Notes under the pieces: generated by a model
Database searches by the model: none
What the model was told of the DNA's origin: nothing
Seen by the model: the letters and a program-made list of their open reading frames with translations, nothing else
Source: Molanna angustata
Taxonomy: Eukaryota > Arthropoda > Insecta > Trichoptera > Molannidae
Assembly: GCA_963576475.1 (NCBI GenBank)
Contig: OY754990.1
Location: forward strand, 11,897,061-11,961,060
Length of the DNA stretch: 64,000 nucleotides
Reading direction: 5' to 3'
Shown: positions 55,301 to 64,000 of the stretch, piece by piece
Layout: the number at the start of each line of letters is the position of its first letter
Position numbering within the stretch: the stretch's first letter is position 1
Translations under genes and position numbers: made by a program

Positions 55301-55782
55301 AAGACCTGTTACATATTGTTTTTTTAAGGTAGAGTTGCCCTATTAATGGATAAGCATAGTTATAACGAGAATATCATTGATAATATGTAAGATTACAGAT
55401 TATGTACATTTAGAGTTTCCATGATAAAGCAAATATCTACCCTTAAATTGATTGAAAAGTAATGCAAATCAATGTTTAATATAAAATGATAAGATTAATT
55501 AACCGTTAAACCTAAATAAATGAAGGAATTAACTTACTGAGATCCTTTGCAATATTCTGCCTTGCAGATGTGAAATACGTCTTTTTTTTTATTTATTTAT
55601 TTAACATATTATGTTCCAATACACATAATAATATAATTCACAAGTATAGTAATTTTTACAGTAGTTTTTTTTTTCGCAATGCCTCATCAAAAATATTGCA
55701 ATCTTGTGCTTGATGAGGGAAAAACGATTAGATTTTTCTTATGGTAAACAATTAGATTTTGAGTACAATAATACATACATAC
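55301..55782. other. intergenic, no gene seen
   Basis: AT-rich with T-rich runs. No coding or repeat assignment. Confidence 0.45.
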
Positions 55783-56095
55783 ATACCATCACGCCATGTC
55801 CCTTACGGGGTAAGCAGAGAGAACCGAGTGCCATACTTCTCTATTTTTGCACACATTTCTGGCTTCCTTTACATCCATGCATCGTCTCATACATGCTCGT
55901 CGATTGTTCAAACTTTTTATGTTTCCTTCTTTCAAAATATCATTCACATGGTCATGCCATCCCTTTCTGGGGCGACCTCTGCTATTCACTCCATCTCTAG
56001 CACCCATGTATATTTTTTTGGTCAGTCGTTCATTGTTCATTCTTTCTATATGTCCAAACCACCTTAAAGCATTCACTTTCATTTTACATATTATC
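55783..56095 (-). pseudogene. family P non-LTR retrotransposon 3' fragment
   Basis: The minus strand reads MKVNALRWFGHIERMNNERL, TKKIYMGARDGVNSRGRPRK and GWHDHVNDILKEGNIK without a break. It is very similar to 53690-53918. Confidence 0.85.
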
Positions 56096-56104
56096 CTTCT
56101 TTAA

Positions 56105-56180
56105 CTTACAATAATAAGTTACAATATAGTTACAATATATAAGTACAATAATAAGTTACAATATAGTTACAATATATAAG
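56105..56180. repeat. short tandem duplication
   Basis: Two copies of acaataataagttacaatat plus agttacaatatataagt. Part of the same phrase recurs at 58684-58706. Confidence 0.7.
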
Positions 56181-56223
56181 TATGATGCAGGTAGAATATT
56201 TGGTGGTACCCTGGTGACATCAA

Positions 56224-57240
56224 TTGTCTTCCCTAACAATAGCCCCGAATATCATTTTTAAACATTTCATATTATTATTAACCTTGGCCTTCGTAAATAT
56301 TTTAAAATATATTAATTCTGTTGTTGGTTCAGGTATTTTCGGTTTTAACTTTCATAATTTTATTCTTTTAATCTGTACCCAGTTCAAAAACACAATACAT
56401 CACCATAATATAAAATAACCTTTTTTCAATACCGCGCAAAGACCATTTATTTGGGTTCTGCAATAAAACATGGTCAGCAACTAATTGTCTCAGAGATTTG
56501 GATTTTTCCGCACTTAAATATTTCAATGTTTATTATTCAAATATAGATTCAGGCTACCTGAAATAAAACCGAACCCTTTTAATCTTATCTATCTCTATGC
56601 AAATTGTACCTGATGGTGTTTTCAGATGTTTTAAATCCGATTTCAAATATTCATAATAAATAGTTTCAGTTTTACATTTCCGTTAATTTTATGTTTATTT
56701 TCTCAACTGTTGCTCTAACGTCGTATCGTCCTCTAGCGAGATACGCGGAGGTTGATTTTGCGCAATCCGAGTCTAGCTACCGACGAATTCACTGATGCCG
56801 TATTGCTCATAATTCCCGGGGTGGATCTGATTGCCGAAAGAAACAAACGTGTAAATCGCGAAAGGATATATTCGCGTTAGGCAATTTTATTTTTATGAAA
56901 ATGTTTGCAATGTACGCGCCGGACACGTGACTTTTGATAAACGTCATATATCGCGCGTTAGGGGCTTTAATACAGCTCTCGCGAGTATGACTTTGATAAA
57001 TCAGTGTCTGACGCTCGTCATTGTAAATTACTTCAAGACAGTCACGAAAAACATTATTTTTTCCATGTTGGTTGTATCTCGCGCGTCACTTCCGATAAAT
57101 GTCACACATCGCGCAATAGTGCTTTCATACAGCCCTCGCGAGCGTGAGTTTTGACGGAATTGCGCGTGTGTTACTTCTCAATACAATTTCACTTCAAAAT
57201 AAACGGTTTAAACACTGAAAACACTGTCACCGATTGTACC
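56224..57240. other. intergenic, no gene seen
   Basis: AT-rich at first, then a CpG-richer part from about 56720 to 57180 with several tcgcgc motifs. No supported gene. Confidence 0.4.
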
Positions 57241-57248
57241 AGCTAAAA

Positions 57249-58680
57249 TGTTACGTGGCCAGGGTTAATTAATTTAATTAGAGTAATTTGTTGTATTTAT
57301 GTTAGTCTCGATCCCACGCAGAATGCAAAATATGCTATTGTTAATTTTAAAATATTTTTTGTATTGTTAATTTTAGTAAAATATGCACAAATGATTTGCG
57401 TGCGAATATTTTGAATATTGTATACCCCTGTATACCCCCTCCCTTCGGGACAGGGGTACTTTATGATATAAGGTAGAATCTTACTACCTGGACGATCAGT
57501 AAGAGTTAATCAGTAAGAGTCAGTTAGAAGCGAGTTAAGTAACCAATCAGTCGATAGTTGAACAGTGTCAGTCAGTGGAACATTCATAGTTGAAACAAGC
57601 CAAGTAGTGGGCCTGAGGGCCGTGTTTGGCGGTCAGGGCTTACGCCCTGGCCGCCGCCTTCAAATTTTTGAGTCTAAGAACAGTATTATACTTAATAAAA
57701 GAACATTAACATAAAAAACAGGAAAATTGAGTCGAATCTACGTAATAATCGTTCGGTAGCTATTAAAGTTTAATTTTTTATAGTAACAAGAGTTCAAGTT
57801 AAATCAATAACTAGTCTCGCCTACGGGCCTTGGCAAGACCAAGTTGACTTCGTCGATATCGAAAATTCTATTCACCATTCATCTGACCCAGGAGGCAGTG
57901 TGGGAATAAGAAAAGACTAAATATAGTCACCCATCCATCTGACCAAATGGCAGTGTGGGGACGTATTTAGGGCTTACGAGCCTAATCGACAAGGATATTA
58001 ATCTAATTAAGAATGAATTAGAAGTAAATTCAAAAATATATCCAGCGCCGAACGATAATAAGTGGACATCACGCACCGAAGGACACGGAATGAGCCAACG
58101 CGATCTTCCAGGATTGTGCAGAACGAGCGCCCAGCGTTATCGCGAACCGCGAAACGTTGCGGGCGCCTAGACAATAACAGTCGCACCGCGAACTTAACTT
58201 TGACCTGCAAACAAGGTACAGTGAATTTTTATTTTTAAAGGTGAAAAACAAATAGAACTTCAAGTGAGAAATATACATAACTTCAAGTGAAAATCAACGA
58301 ACATTTTATTTTTGAACTATATAATTTTAAATGTAACCATGTATAATTCCTTTAGTAGCGTCATGGCCATGAATACGCACCATTATAATTTATTGTTTTT
58401 TTTTTATGTATTCTGCGATTGGGATCGCATTTGCAAATTTATTATATTTTGTATTATTTTTTTGTATGTCTATAATATTTAAATTGATTTTTCGTTTTGA
58501 AGAATATAATTAAACCGACAAGAGAATTAACTTAAAAAAAATCTTTTATTACTGGAGTGAGCCCTTGTCATTACGATACGGCACGGTGAGAAGGTGGAAG
58601 CGTCAGGATCTTGTACTCTCCGCTTGCGAGAGAGTCAAATCTGGAAGGCGACTTCTACTAAATTCTCTACCCCCCGGTAT
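57249..58680 (+). mobile_element. possible LTR-retrotransposon remnant
   Basis: Starts tgttacgtggccagggttaa, a TG-start sequence like some insect gypsy-group LTRs. It contains an AATAAA near 57693, a GC palindrome (cagggcttacgccctg) and a two-fold repeat with ccatctgacc and ggcagtgtgggg, as in leader regions. No gag/pol frames and no second LTR are visible, so the call is weak. Confidence 0.3.
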
Positions 58681-61118
58681 CAAGTACAATAATAAGTTAC
58701 AATATATCTGTACTTTGTATATCAGTCAATATAACAATGTTATTGTTTCTAGTCTAAAGCCGGAATGAATATTTTCAATTTTCATTTTAAAAAGTCAACT
58801 CACTATTGTTCTCCAAACAAGTAATGAGTTACATTATTTCAATTAATTAGGTGTATTAGAAACATCTATTAAAATTAACTCAAAGTTTTTTTAACAACCT
58901 TTTCACAACTATCAATATAAAAGATACAAAAGAGAAAAGCAATCTTGGTTTCACTGGATTCATGAATCCAGGCCCACGAGCACAGGCGACCAGAGTACCA
59001 GCCAGAATAGGCGAGCCACATGGGCCTGCGACAATGTATGCGGGATTAAGGAGCCCCTTTATGACTCAAATCACGCTCACCACTCACCCACCAATCTCCG
59101 ACTGACAATCCACTCCCCTGCGCAACCAAATCCAATAGGATGCGGATAATGCTATCCAAAAGTTTTTTTATTTTACTATTGACTTCCACTGTCCGAATTA
59201 AACAGGTTTTACTGTGTAAGATGTTTTAAGAATCATTGTATATATATATCAAATTAATTGTCTTATTGTCACTTTCATCAAAGCTACCTAATACTTAGTT
59301 ATGTACTTCCTAGTGTGAATTTTGGTGTCAACACCTACGTATAAACTACATAAGACTCTAATTCTGTGCTTCCTAAGTAAACCAACCAACTGTCATTCCA
59401 TCTGTCCATTTGATTTGATTAACCTCAGTAAAAACGGCCGTATGATTCAGGAAACAAATCAACAGTGAAACCCTCTTAAGTGTTTCAGTTGAAAAATAAA
59501 ATCAATAAAATTTCTTAAAAGAAATTTTATTACTATATTATAATTGAATATATCGCTCGTTTGTTAGAACAACGACATAAGTCAACAAATCAGATTTTTT
59601 AGTTAATAATGCAGAATTGTTGTTTTTATCAATATTACAAGTTTTGCACAGCACTACTACACTTACAATGGGGTGGTGTGGTTCAATCAACTTGAAACAG
59701 ATTTGAGACTGGCAATTGAATATAATGAATTCAATAGAAAAATAAGGAATAAATTAAACTTATTATTTGACTGATATGTAAATTATATTAACTTCTTTTT
59801 GTATAGATAATATTTATGTATATATATATTTTGTGTCTTTTGTATTAAATGTCTCCTTTACACACGAGTGCTTGTACTCTGGTAAAGGGAAATATGTTTT
59901 TTCTTACTGTGCATCTTTTCTATATTGATTGTTTTATATTTTGTATATGTATTGTGAATTTAATATAAAAAAAAATATGACAGCGAAATAACGACACAGT
60001 CATGTGCTGTTTCTCTCGCACTTATAGAGATATTGTACTGAGAATTGGAGATGATACGAATATTAATATACACAACATTTCTGCATACTCAACTCAAAAA
60101 TCGGATTTTCGACTATGACGTTTTCGCAAATGAGCGATATATTGTATTTTTTCCCTGCCAGGAGACAATGACGTGTTTTTTTGGCAAATTTAATATCTCA
60201 ATAAAGATGTACTAAGAATATATATTTATAGGAAAACCAGGATATCTGGCACCTACTGGGCTTATGATATGTCATCACAAACGCGTAAAGTGACACGTAA
60301 ACTAACCGATGACAGGTCGTAACCCCTGTTGGTGCCTGATTTCCTCCTATATATATATTATATTATTCCCGCTTCGTCTCTATTGAAATATTCATTTTGT
60401 AATATATGTTTTAAACAATCAAATAACGAGACTAGAATTCGACTGTTTTTATTCTTAAGATTTTAGCTTTACATAGTCTTATTTGTTTTGTTTTACATAC
60501 TCGAATGTGTATTTTTAATCAATGGTATTGTTTGACATTACAACATGTATTTCAAACTGATTGCAGAGCAGTTATTTTTTGTATGATATTTTTGCTTATA
60601 ATTTTTTTTTTGTAAAAAAGATTGATCTGATATTACTCAACAATAAACTAGTTGAAATAAATTGCTGTCTTGCAACACACTCGCCACTTGCACGCGGTGC
60701 AAGAAAAAGATTTTTTTAATTTGATTATAATATTTTCACATGTTTTTTTTTTAATTCTATGACAAATGAAGTTTTGTTAATTATTATATTGTATTGGTGC
60801 CTGTAATTCTATATAAACAAAATTACTAATCATTTATTTTATAAATAAAGCTTGTGTACTTAAAATTTAGTCAAAATTATGTTTCTATTCTCATTCCATG
60901 TATGGATTTTGTAAAAAAATATATTAAATATAAATAATAAACATAGATTTTAAGTCTTTTGTAATATATTTACTAGTCATTTTTGCCTTCTGTCATATTG
61001 TTAAGTGTAGCCATGTAAAATAATTAATTAAATACATCAAATATTTATTTTTTTTTACACTTTTTATATGCAGTCAAATTCGTTTATAGAGTGAGCAATA
61101 ATATTCTTCATTTGTTCG
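58681..61118. other. intergenic, no gene seen
   Basis: AT-rich. Contains a LINE-tail match at 59694-59725 (inverse of 20026-20070) and a repeat J foldback at 60190-60400, where cacctactgggcttatgata and ggtcgtaacccctgttggtg form opposing arms. No coding signal. Confidence 0.5.
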
Positions 61119-61397
61119 TACCATCACGGCATATCCCACAAGTGGGGTAGCCAGCGACGGGTGTGCATTGCTTTATATAAGGAAGCACGGCGTATGTGTG
61201 TATCCCCACACATCAGTCTCGTCTCACTTAAAAAGGCACTACATTCAGAATGTGTGATGGTGAACCTCATTGCTGAAATATGTGAGATCTTATTGTTGCC
61301 TATTGTATTTTCTATTACCTGATTCTTACCCGAACATCTGAAAATTATGATAATAGAAAATAGTAGAATCACTATTCTAAGCCGGTGTCTCACAGCT
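61119..61397 (+). mobile_element. repeat E, copy 6
   Basis: Runs from accatcacggcatatcccac to taagccggtgtctcacagc. Confidence 0.75.
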
Positions 61398-61399
61398 AT

Positions 61400-61770
61400 A
61401 ATATACTTACCATTGGAGTCCGAGTGGACTCGATAATAGGGCGACCTTATTGAAGAGTTGTACTCAATAATGCTTCTTACAAGTGATGTATAAAGTAATT
61501 TTAATGTGTACAAATTGTTGAAATTTATGGAAATTCTTAAAATGAACCCCAAAGTTTATATTATTTATATGTTTTGACAAATGAGAGATTTTCGTCAAAC
61601 GTCAACTATATCATTTATGAATAGTATGAAAAGGACAGGTCCCAAATGAGAACCTTGGGGGACACCGGAAGATGCATGAAATATATATGATGTGACATCA
61701 TTTATCTTTACTGCTAGATTTCTACCTGACAAGTAACTTTTGATCCAATTTAATAAATTATAATGTCATC
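61400..61770 (-). pseudogene. non-LTR RT fragment with PQGS box
   Basis: The minus strand reads LLNWIKSYLSGRNLAVKIND, SSGVPQGSHLGPVLFILFIN and, further on, LYTLKLLYTSLVRSIIEYNS. P-Q-G-S-x-L-G-P is RT motif B'. The YADD region that should lie between these blocks is missing, so there is an internal deletion. Confidence 0.8.
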
Positions 61771-62099
61771 GTTGTTTTTTTTTTTCTATGGTTATTGATT
61801 CTTTCCCACGTCATGATGACATATTTATTTGCGGATCGCTTGGGCTGAGGTTTTGATTATCGAAGCTCATTTTACAAGAGTTTGACTGTATTTTTACAAT
61901 AAGTTTTATATAAATATTTTACTACCCAAAATTTTATACAATTTTTTTATAAATTTTTCTATTTAAAAAATATGTACCTATTTTTAAAATTTATATTGAC
62001 ATGTTGTAAGCGATGAAATTGAATATTTCTTAAAATATAGTATTTAAATAATGCTGTATGAACCTTCATGGTATGTCTCTCCTTCATGGGGTCGACAGA

Positions 62100-62450
62100 G
62101 TTCTAACACCACACTATGAGTCTCGTTGTGTAATATTCGTGTGTATGGGGTATGGCGTACTATGAAATTCTCTGTCACCTGTACAGCCCATACAAAAGTT
62201 TGGTCAAATTCATATTGATATTTTTATAAAGTGCATTAGTTCGGAGCTGATTAGTTTTCCATAGACATCATTTCTGTGTTTTCATCCATCAAAACTTTCA
62301 AAATGCACTCACGTTTCGGATAAACAAGTTTTTTTTTCAATGTTTGAATTGTGTATACAATAGAAATATATACTTCTTCACCTAACGAGTTAAAAAAAAC
62401 CTAGCAGCTATGTAATGGAGAGTTATGTGTTGGTCATGATCTACTCCTTT
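62100..62450 (-). mobile_element. element G, diverged inverted copy
   Basis: Contains gagctgattagttttccata and ttcaaaatgcactcacg, the inverse of parts of 31468-32060, ending near ggagagttatgtgttggtc. Confidence 0.5.
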
Positions 62451-63013
62451 ATACTAATTTTACGACAATTATTTCATCCGATTCGCAACAATCAATTTCA
62501 AACTAACCAACACTGGTGTTTAAACATTTTAAATATTGATTTTACTAATTTAAGACTACAGACGAAGACGGCTGATACGGGCAGCTCATGAGCTATCAGA
62601 TTAAGTATTTTCAACTTTAATAATAATACCTTTTTTAAATAAATCTTTTTTTATGGCTATAGAATTGTGATATGGAAAAAAAATTGAAAGCATACATAGT
62701 TCTTTGGTAACGTCAAAATAACCTAAATTTACAGTTGTGGCACTCAAAATATGACTCAGGGTATCAAAACTTGCAGTTTATAAAAATATCTCAACATCTT
62801 AGTATGAAATTTTTTTTTTACATACTTATACACGAAGCGACAATGCTTTCGCATAGATGTCACCCCTGAACTGCGACAGAATTATAAGTTCATTTTTGGC
62901 TTGTTAACTTGTTTGTACCAATGTATATGTAAATTTAATTTTCTATTCATGCATATTATATGCGACCATAAAAATATTTGACTAAAATATCAAGATCTAT
63001 TTTTTATAGATTT

Positions 63014-63238
63014 GTCGGCCTTCGTGGCTCAGTTGGTTGGGTATCTGAATGCTGATCCAAAGGTCCCGGGTTCGATTCCCGCTGGAGACACAATTTTTAA
63101 TTGTGTTTTCAGTCTGGATCTGTGAGACGATTAATATCGTAAGTCTCCAGAATGTGGCAACTTGTTATTGGGTGCGTGTTAAATTAATATTTGACATAGT
63201 ACCTGTTAGTTGCCGAGAAACAATATTAAATAAATAAA
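63014..63238 (+). mobile_element. tRNA-derived SINE, family B
   Basis: Head tcggccttcgtggctcagtt and cccgggttcgattcccgctg, body as in the copy at 54322, tail (aaat)n. Confidence 0.88.
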
Positions 63239-63599
63239 TCTAAATTACTTAAGTCTGATAGTTGATGTGTGCTGCCTTATCAGCGTTCGTTTTAAGGACA
63301 TCCTGTATATTTATTTAATACTTATTTAAATTTTTTTGTATTTTTGTAAACGCCAATGCGTTAGACTTAATCAGTATTTTAACATTTTACATTTTATAAC
63401 TTTTGTATATTTATATTATTAAATGAATAAATAAAGATGATGATTTTATGATGTAATCAAATATATATGGTGGAATAAACTGTGTTTTTTTTTTTTGTTT
63501 ATCCAAATGTACGACTGTTTGAAACTTTGTAATTGAGAGAGAGGCTCTTGATTCTGGGAAGCACAAAAAAAGGTCCTGCACTTTTCTTAAACCGGTGCC
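63239..63599. other. intergenic, no gene seen
   Basis: AT-rich lead-in to the satellite. The last 60 bases may be diverged array sequence. Confidence 0.4.
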
Positions 63600-63600
63600 A

Positions 63601-64000
63601 GGGCTGCGTTCACAATGACCTCTGAGTACACTTAGTAATGTTCTAAGCGCTTTTTGTGCGGCTCTAAACACATTTATTATATGGGACAGGGCTGCGTTCA
63701 CAATGACCTCTGAGTACACTTAGTAATGTTCTAAGCGCTTTTTGTGCAGCTCTAAACACATTTATTATATGGGACAGGGCTGCGTTCACAATGACCTCTG
63801 AGTACACTTAGTAATGTTCTAAGCGCTTTTTGTGCGGCTCTAAACACATTTATTATATGGGACAGGGCTGCGTTCACAATGACCTCTGAGTACACTTAGT
63901 AATGTTCTAAGCGCTTTTTGTGCGGCTCTAAACACATTTATTATATGGGACAGGGCTGCGTTCACAATGACCTCTGAGTACACTTAGTAATGTTCTAAGC
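63601..64000. repeat. 88-bp satellite, continues past the window
   Basis: Units begin gggctgcgttcacaatgacc at 63601, 63689, 63777, 63865 and 63953 with almost no divergence. The array runs off the right edge. Confidence 0.93.

Noticed and set aside
58007..58278. Short open frames in the possible LTR segment
   Set aside because: No gag, protease, RT or other domain is visible, and lengths are within chance for this composition.
628..63240. tRNA-like sequences with A- and B-boxes
   Set aside because: All are followed by family-specific tails and A/T-rich ends and occur in many copies, so they are SINEs. None shows a clean cloverleaf with a proper acceptor stem pair.
1..64000. A new defence or biosynthetic gene system
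   Set aside because: Only one gene, a known receptor family member, is supported. The rest is repeats and mobile elements.

Overview
This is eukaryotic nuclear DNA from an insect, probably a moth or butterfly (Lepidoptera). It is AT-rich, its coding exons are split by GT-AG introns, and it is crowded with tRNA-derived SINEs, non-LTR retrotransposon fragments with (TGTA)n tails, Helitron-like elements and foldback MITEs. The order-level assignment rests on the repeat types and is tentative.

One protein-coding gene can be supported: the plus-strand ortholog of Drosophila off-track (otk) / vertebrate PTK7, a single-pass immunoglobulin-domain receptor with a pseudokinase domain. I placed 21 coding exons between 15423 and 50767. 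Their split codons agree at every junction and join into one open frame of about 1,123 codons plus stop. The visible protein has six Ig-like domains (exons 1-13), one transmembrane helix (exon 14), an acidic juxtamembrane segment (exon 15) and a pseudokinase (exons 15-21). The exon with the start codon and signal peptide was not found and is probably upstream of the window or hidden in the first 15 kb. The 3' UTR carries a 31-bp palindromic tandem repeat and two AATAAA signals near 51.45-51.48 kb.

Layout: 1-15.4 kb is gene-poor and holds SINEs, RT fragments, a Helitron-like element, foldback elements and a 21-bp minisatellite. From 15.4 to 50.8 kb lies otk, whose introns carry most of the tandem arrays: 27 bp in intron 1, 39 bp in intron 4, 61 bp in intron 10, about 56 bp with a 442-bp higher-order unit in intron 13, and 55 bp in intron 18. 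From 51.5 to 64 kb the sequence is again gene-poor, with MITEs, RT fragments, a possible LTR-element remnant and an 88-bp satellite that runs off the right edge.

No new multi-gene system is visible. The points most worth checking are a Helitron-like insertion whose ends are defined by an empty site in the same satellite array, a minisatellite that copied a splice donor as GC-type decoys, a Helitron end that sits at position +4 of a splice donor, an Ig domain with an insertion of about 80 residues, and two in-frame alternative splice sites.
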